From Pirellulales bacterium (GTDB taxonomy: Bacteria; Planctomycetota; Planctomycetia; Pirellulales; Thermoguttaceae): a DNA stretch of 55,585 nucleotides. Positions within the stretch are counted from its first letter, which is position 1, and every line of letters begins with the position of its first letter. The position numbers and the translations under genes are program-made. Where the stretch lies: NCBI GenBank assembly GCA_016931995.1, contig JAFGDS010000018.1:1-55585 (forward strand). Direction: 5' to 3'. The notes beneath the pieces were generated by a model, which did not search any database, was not told the DNA's origin, and worked only from the letters and a program-made list of their open reading frames with translations. Positions 46,630 to 55,450 of this stretch are shown here, one piece after another.

Positions 46630-47165
46630 ATTCGGACTGCCCAGACCACGGTAAACGTGGGGGCAAAAACTTGTCGGTATGTGATCGTTACGGGGCGAGG
46701 AAGCAATGGCGGATGCTCCGCTGCCGGACGTGCAAGGCGAGATTTTCCGAGCGTAAGGGGACGCCACTGTTTGGCTCGGACCTGCCCAAGGAGACAGTTT
46801 TAGCGATTCTGGAACACATCGCGGAAGGCTGCGGGGTTCGCGAGACGGCCCGGCTGGTGGGCGTTCATCGGGACACGGTGATGCGTTACAGCCGGCTGGC
46901 TGGCAACCATGCTCGGAGGGCCCACGACGAGCTTGTGGCTTTTTCCCCCGAGGACGCGCGAGGTCCAGTTCGACGAAAAGTGGTCGTTTGTAGGCAAGAA
47001 GGAGAAGCGTTGCGATCCAGAAAACTCCGCTGATGCGCGGCAGGGAGATAACTGGGACCATGTGGCTTTTGATCCCGAACCTCGCCCTCGTCGCCGGACT
47101 GACCGACCATGTCTGGTCACTTTGGGAATGGCTGACCTTTCCTGTGGTGCATAACAAACGTAGGA
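46600..47165 (+). mobile_element. IS1-like transposase, frameshifted and deleted
   Basis: From ATG 46600 the frame encodes an InsA-like zinc finger (FCCLNSDCPDHGKRG, CDRYG, RCRTCKARFSERKG) and an HTH (EGCGVRETARLVGVHRDTVM). At about 46951 one extra base breaks the frame: LVAFSP should continue RTREVQFDEKWSFVGKKEK, which lies in the +1 frame, as in intact relatives with the DDE domain. Later the text drops out after DNWDHVAFDPE and resumes with LVAGLTDHVWSLWEWLTFPV, the C-terminal end. The element is dead. Its left end is fused to the phosphorylase tail; terminal repeats are not evident. Confidence 0.75.
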
Positions 47166-47661
47166 CACCAGGCATTTTTGAGCATAGACCGAAAAGATCG
47201 GCACCAAGACTACACCCCATGCAACGGGGGGAACAAAAGATGCGGCCGTGTGCCGCCGTCGGGTGGGTCGTCAGTGCAGGAACGCATTGTTCAAGACGAT
47301 GCACATCCGGCAGCCCCCCCACCTCGCCCCCTACCTTGTCACAGAACCTCTTGTACCCCCTCACTCAACACGCTCTCGACCGCGTTTCTCAGATGTTTGG
47401 GCAAGGGAAGAGCGGAAACCTCTGTTGCCCCGCCCCAGAGTGGGGTGTAGCGGCGTTGCCTGCCTGGCAACACACCGTTAGGACAGTACCGACTGCTTCA
47501 TGCGCCCGCGCGTGGAAACCGCTCCCGACCGTGAGTATACTGGAGACAGATCGGCGGGGATTGTTTCTCGCCGCGCGGGCGCGGCTCTGCGGGAGCTTCG
47601 CCCTCCGAGGGCTGGTGGGCATGGCTCTTTCTATCGGCGAAGGACCCTCAGGAGGCGGACT
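47166..47661. other. 496-nt gap without a recognisable gene
   Basis: Begins with the presumed right flank of the IS1-like remnant. Frames are open for long stretches but composition is not protein-like and no motif is seen. It is less GC-rich than its surroundings between 47130 and 47220, consistent with foreign DNA. The last 60 nt lead into the ribosome-binding site of the next gene. Confidence 0.4.
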
Positions 47662-48030
47662 GTGGCGAGCTTTGACGGCGATCCGAAGGACTTTGATGAT
47701 CTGAATTTGCCCACGGAGGAGTTCGAGAGCCTCTCGATCGAGGGCATGCCCGACCCAACGGCCCAACCGGTTGCCGCGGCCGCCGAGCCAGCCGCCGACG
47801 AGCCGGGGTCGCTCGACTCGGTCGCGCGGAAGCCACGAAAGGGCCTGATCGACCGCATCGCGCAGTCCAGCGCCTACACGGTCATGCTGGCCCTGTCCCT
47901 GGCGTTCATCCTGCTGGCGATCTTCTGTCTTTTCAGCGAATACGCCGCGTATCGTTTCGATCGCGCGGCCAACGACGCCAGCACCATCTCGGCGGCTTCT
48001 CACACCGCGCTGGGCGACTTCCTGGCCTGA
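47662..48030 (+). CDS. small single-span membrane protein
   Basis: A 122-residue protein: an acidic N-terminus (FDGDPKDFDDLNLPTEEFES), an Ala/Pro linker, a basic juxtamembrane segment (ARKPRKGLIDRIAQ), one span (AYTVMLALSLAFILLAIFCL) and a short polar tail. No enzyme motif. Similar short proteins with this acidic-basic-span pattern occur in Planctomycetota, function unknown. GTG 47662 is chosen because CAGGAGG lies seven nt upstream; the frame is open for 54 codons more, with low-quality sequence. Its stop overlaps the 3' end of the convergent zinc-ribbon gene by 31 nt. Confidence 0.7.
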   Translation: MASFDGDPKDFDDLNLPTEEFESLSIEGMPDPTAQPVAAAAEPAADEPGSLDSVARKPRKGLIDRIAQSSAYTVMLALSLAFILLAIFCLFSEYAAYRFDRAANDASTISAASHTALGDFLA

Positions 48031-48248
48031 TGCAGTCGGCGTTCCGAGAGCCGCAGCAACTGATCGGCCCGATGCAGGAGCGTTCGCGGCAGAGAGAACG
48101 CGCCGACGCGCGCCGCGGCGTTCTCGCGCGCCACGAAGCTTCCGCCGCAGTGGGGACACGCGACGCGGCGTCGCAGCAGGTCGTCGGCGATTTCGAGCGG
48201 ACGGCCGCACACCGGGCACTCTTGCATCACGTACGGAAATCGGATCAT
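48000..48248 (-). CDS. small zinc-ribbon protein, 82 aa
   Basis: An 82-residue protein. CPVC (residues 11-14) and CPHC (31-34) frame a zinc ribbon of the RPLEIADDLLRRRVACPHCG type seen at the start of many planctomycete proteins, followed by a basic helical tail (RTLLHRADQLLRLSERRLHQ). No membrane span. Function unknown. ATG 48248 has GGAGAGGA upstream at a somewhat long distance; ATG 48227 is an alternative. It overlaps the convergent gene at its 3' end and precedes nothing on its own strand. Confidence 0.65.
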   Translation of the reverse strand: MIRFPYVMQECPVCGRPLEIADDLLRRRVACPHCGGSFVARENAAARVGAFSLPRTLLHRADQLLRLSERRLHQARKSPSAV

Positions 48249-48383
48249 GGCAACGGATTCCTCTCCCCCCTGAGCAATCCAGACACGCCCTCGCCCGGCG
48301 AGGTTCGACCTTCCCGGTCAATGGAGCCTATACGCGGCCCGGGGCGTTTGGGTTCGCGGCTTTGCGAAGCCGCAAGCGGCCCG

Positions 48384-51068
48384 TCACGGCTGGGGGGCCG
48401 CCACTACGCGGGCGCGGCCGTTCTCCACGGTGTGCTTGAGCCCTTTGGTGGAGAGGACCTTATCGAGCGCTTCGCCCACCGTGGCGTTCTCGAGGCGGAC
48501 GCTCACGCGGTCGTCGAGCGAGACGCCCTTGGCCGCCAGCGCCGCCTGGTCGAAGTCGATCTCGACCGCGCCAAGGTCCTTGAGAACCGCGACCACGTGC
48601 CCAAGTGGCACGTCGGCGAACTCGATCTTCGCGATCCGCGTCTCCAGCGAGGCCTTCGCCTTGACGTCGGCTGGCGAGGGCGCCGGCGGCGCGGCTTGGG
48701 CGGGCGGGTCGGGCAAGGCGTCGGCCGGTGGAGCCGCCGCGGGCGGCGCTTCGGGCGCGACGGCGGGCAGACCACCAGGATCGAGCGAGTCGACCGTCGC
48801 CTCCTTGCCGCTGTTCACCGTGGCCAGTTGTTCGAGAACGGTTGGATCCACGTCCTTGGACACAAACCGCACCGAGCCGTCGGCCATGCCGGCCAACATG
48901 CCGTCGGGCTGGCCCGTGCCGAAGCCGTCCGGTCCGTTGACGTAGGGGCGTTGCGCGAGCGGCCGCACCGTGGCATGTCCGCCCGCCGCCCAAGGCCCGA
49001 GCTGGCCGCTGGCGCCCAGCGTGGCGATCGTGTTGCTCGCGCCGTCGGGTATCTTGCTAGGGTCTACCTGCCGGCCGAATCCGAACACGCCCGCCCTCGG
49101 GTCGTCCGCCGGCAGCCGGCCCGCGTCGGCCCCCACGCCCGCCACGCCCACGAAATGCGTCGGCGGATAGCCGTCGGGCGCGTCGGTGGGTCCGAGCGCC
49201 GGATTGAGCACCTCGGGCAGGCGTCGGACGGCGACGGGCCGGTTGCGCTCGGCGTCCCACGAATACGCCATCGCGAGCTGGCGATGCCAATCCTCGCGGC
49301 CCAGATACGGCAACATCGCGGCGATCCAGCTTAGCCGCGTCTCGGGCGGCAAGAGCGCCCCGCCCACGGCCCCGTCCGGAAACCGCTGCTCGGCGGCGGC
49401 GTACTGTTGGAGCCCCTCGCCCAGCGCCTCGTGGCGCGAGCGATCGAGCCCTTGGGCCGACGCGATCCAATCGGCCCGGATCGCGCCGCGGCTTTCCAGG
49501 GCGGCCAGGCCAGTGGCCACCGGATCGCGGCCCCAGTCCGTCGTCACGCGAACCGCGTCGTCCGCAAGCTCGCAATGCGTCAGATCGAGCCCCGCGCGCA
49601 GCTCGCCCAAGAGCGTCTGGTATCGCTGGGCGTCCTCGGGCGAAAGGCGACCCTCGCGGACCAGCTCCGCCGCCGCCTCGACGCGCCCGGCTAGCGACGT
49701 CTTGACCGCCGGCAGAAGCTGCGCGAGCGCCGCGTGGACCTTCGCGGCGGCCGCCGGCTCCCGGCAGACGATCTCCAACTCGCCGCGCAGCGTCGCGCCG
49801 AAGCGGAGCGAGAGTCCCAGGCCCTCGGGCAGGGTTTCGAGCGCGTCGGCGGCGTCGCGGTCCGGTTGCCACACCTCGAGCACGGCCGGCGGCAGCGCGC
49901 CGCCCGAACGACGCACGGCTTGCAGATCCAAGAGCATCGCCAGATGGGCCTCGCCCGACACGTCGGCCAAGAGGCGGGCGATCGGCTCGCTGGCCCAACG
50001 GGGTTTGGCCCGGGCCGACAACGTCGCGAGCAACTCGGCCTCGCCCGTGACGACCACCGGCCCGTCGAGCACGACAAACGGATGCGGCCACGCGCCGCCG
50101 GGCAGCCGCCGGCACGCCTTGCCGGCCACGAACGCGTCGATCGGCGAACCCCGACCCGCCAACGCGTCCGGGTCAACCCCGGCATCCACGTGGAACACGA
50201 GCACGCCGGGGACGGTCCCGATTTTCGCGCCAGCGAAAAGGGGACGGTCCCCTTCATGCTCTCGATCGATCGCGCACACCGCCCAACTCACCCGGCGAAG
50301 ATCGGCGATCGAGAGCCCCAGCCCGTCGAGCACGGGCGACAAAACCGGCGCCCACCACGGCCGGGCCGCCTCGAACAGCCGGTCCGCGCCCGACTGACCG
50401 GCCAGCGGCGCCGGGGCCACGGTGACAACCCAGCGCGCGTCGTCGGGAATCCACCGCGGATCGAGCCGGGCGGGCGGCGGTTCGTCGGACGCGCGGTCCG
50501 GCGGAGCCGGCGCGGCGGCGGCCGCGGGCGACGGCTCGACGACCGGCTCGAGCGACCGGCCGGACAGTGCCCAAGTGAGGATCGCCGCGACGACGATCAA
50601 GCCCGCCAGCGGCCCGCCAGCCCAAAGCAGCCACCGCCGGTACAACATCTCCGTTGGCGAGACCCAATCCGGCCCTGGCAGCATCGGCTCGTCCACGCCG
50701 CTGCCCGTCCCATCTTCCGCCGGGCGAGGGTCAGTGTGAGAGCTTCCCGACAAACCCTGCGGCGGCGCCGAAGGCGGCACTACCAAACCCACCGGCGCGG
50801 GCTGACCCGGCAAACCCGGACTCGTCTGTTTCGAGACCGGTTGCGACAGGCCGGCCGCGGGCGCCGTGGCTTGGGATTCACGCCCCGCGCCCCCCGCTCC
50901 CCGCCCCTGGCCCCCCGTCCTAGCCTTGTTCCACCCCGGCGGCGCGACGACCTGGACCATGCTGCCGCACTGGGGACACGGCAGGATCGCCCCGATCGTC
51001 GCCGGATCGCGGACCCTCAGCCTCGCCTGGCAGGTCGTGCAACGGATCGTAAACAAGCTCTGTTCCAC
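48384..51068 (-). CDS. zinc-ribbon, DUF1559-like and STN-domain membrane protein
   Basis: An 894-residue multidomain protein. The N-terminus is a zinc ribbon (IRCTTCQARLRV...LPCPQCGSMVQVV), then a Pro/Gly-rich linker, a membrane span (WLLWAGGPLAGLIVVAAIL) and a large extracytoplasmic part. Within it, SKIPDGASNTIATLGASGQL and GMLAGMADGSVRFVSKDVDP are the DUF1559 C-terminal motifs, without a prepilin signal. The last 90 residues (IAKIEFADVPLGHVVAVLKD, then SLDDRVSVRLENATVGEALD) are a secretin/TonB short N-terminal (STN) domain. A family E repeat lies within the coding sequence at 50216-50251. GTG 51068 is chosen just before the ribbon; TTG 51113 is possible; no ribosome-binding site is seen. 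Divergent from hisD. Confidence 0.78.
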   Translation of the reverse strand: MEQSLFTIRCTTCQARLRVRDPATIGAILPCPQCGSMVQVVAPPGWNKARTGGQGRGAGGAGRESQATAPAAGLSQPVSKQTSPGLPGQPAPVGLVVPPSAPPQGLSGSSHTDPRPAEDGTGSGVDEPMLPGPDWVSPTEMLYRRWLLWAGGPLAGLIVVAAILTWALSGRSLEPVVEPSPAAAAAPAPPDRASDEPPPARLDPRWIPDDARWVVTVAPAPLAGQSGADRLFEAARPWWAPVLSPVLDGLGLSIADLRRVSWAVCAIDREHEGDRPLFAGAKIGTVPGVLVFHVDAGVDPDALAGRGSPIDAFVAGKACRRLPGGAWPHPFVVLDGPVVVTGEAELLATLSARAKPRWASEPIARLLADVSGEAHLAMLLDLQAVRRSGGALPPAVLEVWQPDRDAADALETLPEGLGLSLRFGATLRGELEIVCREPAAAAKVHAALAQLLPAVKTSLAGRVEAAAELVREGRLSPEDAQRYQTLLGELRAGLDLTHCELADDAVRVTTDWGRDPVATGLAALESRGAIRADWIASAQGLDRSRHEALGEGLQQYAAAEQRFPDGAVGGALLPPETRLSWIAAMLPYLGREDWHRQLAMAYSWDAERNRPVAVRRLPEVLNPALGPTDAPDGYPPTHFVGVAGVGADAGRLPADDPRAGVFGFGRQVDPSKIPDGASNTIATLGASGQLGPWAAGGHATVRPLAQRPYVNGPDGFGTGQPDGMLAGMADGSVRFVSKDVDPTVLEQLATVNSGKEATVDSLDPGGLPAVAPEAPPAAAPPADALPDPPAQAAPPAPSPADVKAKASLETRIAKIEFADVPLGHVVAVLKDLGAVEIDFDQAALAAKGVSLDDRVSVRLENATVGEALDKVLSTKGLKHTVENGRARVVAAPQP
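50215..50252. repeat. family E repeat inside a coding region
   Basis: GGGGACGGTCCC and, 20 nt later, GGGGACGGTCCCC flank ATTTTCGCGCCAGCGAAAA, itself a palindrome. In the minus-strand gene it is translated as GDRPLFAGAKIGTVP. Equivalent palindromes are intergenic at 16795 and next to a stop codon at about 28425. Confidence 0.65.
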
Positions 51069-51275
51069 GGCTTGGGAAGAGAAACGCCTGGACCGGTCGG
51101 GCCGTTTACACAAGCCACGTTCAATTGTAGGCTGTCAGCAGGGTCTCCCGCCAGCGCCTGCGGCGGGTTTTCCCGACAATCGGAAAAGCCCCCCCGCACC
51201 CACCACTCGTTGGAGTGGTTTTCGGTCGCCCCGCGATTGCCCGCCGGAGTGGCCCAGAACCGGAGAACGCCGCGC

Positions 51276-52640
51276 ATGCCACCGCAATCCCCCGGCCTTC
51301 ACCTCCCGCGCATCGACAGCCGCCGGGACGACATCGGCGCGGCCATGGACGACCTGCGCCGCCGGCTCAGCCCGGAGGGCGACGTGGTCAGCGAGGCGGG
51401 TCGACGGCGGACGATCGAGATCTTCGGCGAGGCGCTGGCGCCGGCGGCCGTGGTCGAGCGGATCTGCCGCGACGTCCGCGATCGAGGCCTGGCCGCCGTG
51501 CTCGACTACTCCGCCCGGATCGACGGCGCCAAGCTCGACGCCGGCTCGCTCCGCGTCGCGCCCGACGAGCTGGCCCAGGCCCACGCGGCGGCCGATCCCG
51601 AATTCCTCGCCGCCGTGCGCCGCGTCCGCGGACGCATCGCCGAGTTCCAACAGGCGATCTTGCACGAAGACGTCCGCGTCGAGCGGCCGGGTGGGTTTCT
51701 CGCCGAGCGGTACCGGCCGCTGGCGCGCGTGGGCTTGTGCGTGCCGGGCGGCGCCGCCGCGTATCCATCGAGCGTGCTGATGACCGCCGTGCCGGCCCAG
51801 GTGGCCGGAGTCAGGGAGCTGGCTCTGGTCGCGCCGCCCACGCCCTTCGGCTCGTATAACCCCGACATCCTCGCCACGTGCCACGAGCTAGGCATCACCG
51901 AAGTCTATCGCCTCGGCGGGGCGCAGGCCGTCGCGGCGCTGGCCTACGGCGTCGAGGGTATCCCGCGGGTGGACAAGATCGTCGGCCCGGGCAACCTGTT
52001 CGTCGCGCTGGCCAAGCGATTTGTTTTTGGCCAGGTGGACATCGACTCGATCGCCGGCCCGAGCGAGGTGGTGGTGATCGTCGATCGTTCCACCCGGCCG
52101 GAGTTCACGGCATACGACCTTCTGGCGCAGGCGGAGCACGCCCCGGGCGCGAGCATTCTGATCGGCTGGGAGGCGGACGTGCTCGACGCGGCGGTCGAGG
52201 AGCTCAGCCGGCGGATCGCCCAGATCGAGCGGGGCGAGCTCGCGCGGCAAAGCCTCGAGGCCTTCGGCGCGGCCATCCTCGCCCGCGACGCGGACGAAGC
52301 TTGCCGGCTGGCCGACCAGATTGCCCCCGAGCACCTGCACATCGCCACGGCCAACGCGGAAGCACTGGCGGAGAAGATCCACCACGCGGGCGCGATCTTC
52401 CTGGGCAACTACACGCCGGTGGCCCTGGGCGACTACGCGGCCGGCCCTTCGCACGTGCTGCCCACCAGCGGCACCGCCCGCTTCGCCAGCGGCCTGTCGG
52501 CCAACGATTTCCTCCGCGCCGGCAGCGTGCTCTCGTTCGACCGCGAGGGCCTCGTCGAACTCGCCCCCGATGTGGAGATCCTCGCCACCCGCGAAGGTCT
52601 CACCGCCCACCGCGCCAGCGTCGCGATCCGCAAGGCGTAA
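51276..52640 (+). CDS. hisD: histidinol dehydrogenase
   Basis: A 454-residue NAD- and zinc-dependent enzyme that oxidises L-histidinol to L-histidine, the last step of histidine synthesis. Zinc ligands are visible by alignment in mind with the E. coli enzyme: Gln285 and His288 (LLAQAEHAPG), Asp386 (GDYAAGPSH) and His445 (LTAHRASV). The catalytic pair Glu352-His353 is in IAPEHLHIA. Other family motifs: RYRPLARVGLCVPGG, GGAQAVAALAYG, KIVGPGN and DSIAGPSEVVVI. ATG 51276 is preceded by CGGAGAA about ten nt upstream; the frame is open far upstream only because it is antisense to the neighbouring gene. No other his gene is present, as expected where the pathway is dispersed. Confidence 0.97.
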   Translation: MPPQSPGLHLPRIDSRRDDIGAAMDDLRRRLSPEGDVVSEAGRRRTIEIFGEALAPAAVVERICRDVRDRGLAAVLDYSARIDGAKLDAGSLRVAPDELAQAHAAADPEFLAAVRRVRGRIAEFQQAILHEDVRVERPGGFLAERYRPLARVGLCVPGGAAAYPSSVLMTAVPAQVAGVRELALVAPPTPFGSYNPDILATCHELGITEVYRLGGAQAVAALAYGVEGIPRVDKIVGPGNLFVALAKRFVFGQVDIDSIAGPSEVVVIVDRSTRPEFTAYDLLAQAEHAPGASILIGWEADVLDAAVEELSRRIAQIERGELARQSLEAFGAAILARDADEACRLADQIAPEHLHIATANAEALAEKIHHAGAIFLGNYTPVALGDYAAGPSHVLPTSGTARFASGLSANDFLRAGSVLSFDREGLVELAPDVEILATREGLTAHRASVAIRKA

Positions 52641-52671
52641 AGCGCGTCGTGGACACGCGTGGCGTCTGGGA

Positions 52672-52826
52672 CGGCATGTCCACGCTTGCGTGGACATGCC
52701 GTAAATCTCGGTCAACATGCCCACGGCGAGCGTGGGCATGGCACCCCTCGTTTTCAATCTTGACGGGCCACGGGGCATCATCCCGTCTTGCCGTCATCCT
52801 GAGCGCAGCGAAGGATCTCGTCGTCT
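52672..52826. repeat. family G hairpins and family A half copy
   Basis: CGGCATGTCCACG (52672-52684) and CGTGGACATGCCG (52689-52701) form a perfect 13-bp stem with a 4-nt loop. CATGCCCACG (52716-52725) and CGTGGGCATG (52731-52740) form a 10-bp stem with a 5-nt loop. A family A arm (CATCCTGAGCGCAGCGAAGG) follows at 52796. This 320-nt gap between convergent hisD and the UroD-family gene contains no gene; the hairpins may end both transcripts. Confidence 0.75.
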
Positions 52827-52960
52827 TGCGCTCTCGGTGGCACGGCCCGAGATTCCCTGGTGGGGCTCGGTCGCGGCAACTCGGCGTGCCCAGCCAGGGT
52901 GCTCCATGCAACTTGGCTGGTTCGCATACCCCCAACAAAACCGCGCGACCTCGACCCACC

Positions 52961-53950
52961 CTACGCCTTGGCCGTGTATTCGTCCAACAGGCGGCGGTAG
53001 AGGCGGTATTGGTCGAGCGTGACGTGGGGCGGGGTTTGGTGATCGACGCTGGGGATGAATCCGCCGGCGCGCATCAAGGGCATGAGTCGCTCGAACTCGC
53101 CGCGGATGGCCCGCTCGCCGCGGCTCATCACCATCTTGTCGAAGTGGCCCACCAGGCGGACCCGCGGATAGAGCCGGCGGATGGCCGCGCCGTCCACGCC
53201 GGCCTGACGCTCCAGCGGCAGCACGCCGTCGACGCCCACGCCCGTAAGCCACGGCACCAACTGGGTCACGTCGCCGTCGGTATCGACGATGACGCGGATG
53301 CCGCGGTCCAGAAGCGGCGCGAGCATCCGCCGGTAGTAGGGCCGCATGAACTCCTCGAAATGCCCTTGCGAGATCATCGGCCCGTGGTTGTAGCTCACGT
53401 CTTCGGCGATGGTCACGAACGTCGGAGGGCAAGCTTCGAAGAACTGCTCGATCAGGCCGAGGTTGAACCGGCACAGATCGTCGTTGATGCGGTGGATCAA
53501 TTCCGGCTGGTCGTAAAAAGCGTAGACAAGCTTCTCCATGCCCATTAGCGTCCGCGGGAACCAGAAGAAGCCTTCCAGCGTACACCACACGACGGCGTCG
53601 CCCTTGGCCTGGCGGGCGGCCCAGGGCCGCATGGCGTCGATGGCCGCGCGATGGTCGGGGAAGAGATGCGGCAGCGCGCCGACGTAATCGTCCAGGTTCG
53701 AGACGATGCCTTCGACGTGGTGCTGCTTGGCCTCGATCGTCGATTCGGTGGTCGAGAACCAGAACTGCTGGTACGGGTCGAGGTCGAAGTACGCGGCAAT
53801 GTCGAAAACCGTGTCCAACTCGGCGGGCAGGCCCTGCGCGCGCCACGCGGCAATGGTCTGGTCCCACCACATGGCCCATTCCCAGCGGGGCAGCCGATCG
53901 ACCGGCTGAAAATCCATCACCGCGCGAAACCGCTCGACGTGGTTCATCAT
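52961..53950 (-). CDS. uroporphyrinogen decarboxylase family protein
   Basis: A 329-residue protein of the UroD superfamily (the MtaA/CmuA-like, non-heme-synthesis branch). Start MMNHVERFRAVMDFQPVDRL is typical, followed by LPRWEWAMWWDQTI, a long helical middle with EDVSYNHGPMISQGHFEEFM, GIRVIVDTDGDVTQLVPWL, and the C-terminal strand pattern VRLVGHFDKMVMSRG. TDGDVTQL corresponds to the HSCGD-type active-site strand with Asp in place of Ser-Cys, so it lacks the cysteine that binds zinc in methylcobamide:CoM methyltransferases. Likely a corrinoid-related or orphan methyltransferase-fold protein; substrate unknown. ATG 53950 (or 53947) is chosen; the open frame to GTG 54025 is created by a family B repeat. 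Monocistronic. Confidence 0.85.
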   Translation of the reverse strand: MMNHVERFRAVMDFQPVDRLPRWEWAMWWDQTIAAWRAQGLPAELDTVFDIAAYFDLDPYQQFWFSTTESTIEAKQHHVEGIVSNLDDYVGALPHLFPDHRAAIDAMRPWAARQAKGDAVVWCTLEGFFWFPRTLMGMEKLVYAFYDQPELIHRINDDLCRFNLGLIEQFFEACPPTFVTIAEDVSYNHGPMISQGHFEEFMRPYYRRMLAPLLDRGIRVIVDTDGDVTQLVPWLTGVGVDGVLPLERQAGVDGAAIRRLYPRVRLVGHFDKMVMSRGERAIRGEFERLMPLMRAGGFIPSVDHQTPPHVTLDQYRLYRRLLDEYTAKA

Positions 53951-54017
53951 GCCCGCCGTTGTAATCCCGCCGTTCCGCGCCGCAAGCTCCGTGTCGCAAA
54001 ATGCCGGATCACATTCG

Positions 54018-54121
54018 TGTGCCACTGGCTGGCTTGTCGGCAGTACAACTTTTTAAGTGCCACTGGCTTTGCCAGTGCCTCTGGCAACCCAAGGCGTCCG
54101 GCACTGGCGGAGCCAGTGCCA
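54018..54121. repeat. three family B copies
   Basis: Partial GTGCCACTGGCTGGC at 54019, complete AGTGCCACTGGCTTTGCCAG at 54056, and inverted GGCACTGGCGGAGCCAGTGC at 54100. They fill the space between the UroD-family gene and the IS4 remnant. Confidence 0.75.
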
Positions 54122-54123
54122 CC

Positions 54124-55192
54124 CTACGCCGTTAATCTTTTTTTCTGTTCACGTTTGACTTGCATTGCTTGTTGGACTTGGGCTCGGGTTGCGGTGCGGA
54201 GCGTGGGGGAGCCGGTTGCTTGGCGTTGTTTTTTTCGGGGATAGTCGCGGCTGGTTTTGTTTGTTCGCGGGTAGGGGTCGAGGATCGCTCGGTCGATGAG
54301 CTGATGCATGCGTTGGCCGGGATCGGGAGGGCCTTTGTATTCGCGCATGGCGCGTCGATAGGCTCGCCAGACGCCGGCGAAGCTGATCCGCTCCGGCGGG
54401 ACGTTTTGGCGGACCAAACGGTCGTGCGCGTGCAAGCCCATCGCCCACATGCCCGGCAGGGACCAGTGCCATTCGACCATGGCGTTGTCGGGGTTGCGGC
54501 TTCGCAGCTTGCGTCGTTCGAAGGTTTGTTTGCAGTGGCGATAGTACACTTCAATGCCCCAACGTTTTCGGTAGATGGCCGCGGCTTGCGCATCGCCCAG
54601 CGCCGCGCGATCCATCACGCTCGTGACGAGGTAGACGGGGCCACGCTTCGGGTTGGTCGCGACCACCAGACGCAACACCAAGGGCGGCAATCGTTTTTCG
54701 GCGTCGGCGGTCAACAGCGCTCCGTCGGGCACCGAGCCGAGCATGTCCCGAAAATGGCCACGTTCGCTGCTGTCGGAAGGCCCGGTTCGCCAGTCCCACG
54801 GCGAACACCAACCACCCCTCCACTTTCCAAACCGCCCGGAGCGTTTGGGCCATCCGGCGTCGAAACGCCGCCACAAGCGACTCCAGCAAGGGTTCGGTCC
54901 ATTTGCGCGGCAACTTGAGGAACGCCTGATAACTTCCCGCCGGTTCGCCTTGCCCGGCGTGACAATGGATGATAATCTTGCGTGCCGTGCCGAACCGCTC
55001 GGTCAGCGTCTTTTCGTCCGACCACGCCCAAAGCAACCCCGCAAACGCCAACGTCTGCGCCGTCCACGTGCAGTCGGGCCGAAACACGATCCCGCTCAGG
55101 CACGCCCCGACCATCAACCACTGCCGCGCGTTGTCCAACTCGTACGCGTACGAACACTCCAAATCACCGCGTCCTCGGTCTTGACGCGCCAT
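54124..55192 (-). mobile_element. IS4-family transposase, internally deleted
   Basis: The N-terminal part runs from ATG 55192 (MARQDRGRGDLECSYAYELD, then LTERFGTARKIIIHCHAG, ESLVAAFRRRMAQTL, WKVEGWLVFAV). At about 54802 it joins, in another frame, PWDWRTGPSDSSERGHFRDM, VLRLVVATNPKRGPVYLVTS, IYRKRWGIEVYYRHCKQTFE and RKLRSRNPDNA. The last carries the YREK-like signature (Y-R-x-R-W-x-I-E with the catalytic Glu) of IS4 elements. About 70-80 codons expected between the halves, with the first catalytic Asp region, are missing, so no active protein can be made. Terminal inverted repeats were not identified. Confidence 0.8.
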
Positions 55193-55354
55193 CGACCACT
55201 CCTTTGGGGTTGCGAGTCTTTTGGTAAAACGCGCAAATCCCAAAAGATGGCTAACGCATCAAGACCATTTTCCTGACTTTCCAATAAGGTTAACGGCGTG
55301 GAGTGGCACCCGCGGGTTCTTTCGTACTCCTTGGTGTGGGGGCCCTCAAAACCA

Positions 55355-55382
55355 TTGACAATTCCGCCAAGCAAACTAGTGT
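55355..55382 (+). promoter_or_regulatory. possible sigma-70 promoter
   Basis: TTGACA at 55355-55360, 16 nt spacing, then TAGTGT at 55377-55382, 68 nt before the start of the last gene. The -35 box is perfect, the -10 box matches poorly. This is the only such hexamer pair I would point to in the window. Confidence 0.35.
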
Positions 55383-55450
55383 AGAGTCTAATTTCCACGC
55401 TTCTTCGGAGGTGTTTTGCCTCCCACGTCCGCTGGCACGAGGAGAAGGCT

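Noticed and set aside
46936-46970. Programmed frameshift in the IS1-like transposase at the TTTTTCCCCC run
   Set aside because: The shift is +1, not the -1 used by IS1, and a further internal deletion downstream shows the element is simply decayed.
53951-54025. GTG start 25 codons upstream of the UroD-family gene
   Set aside because: The GTG and first codons lie in a family B repeat; the family's usual start is MMNHVERF.
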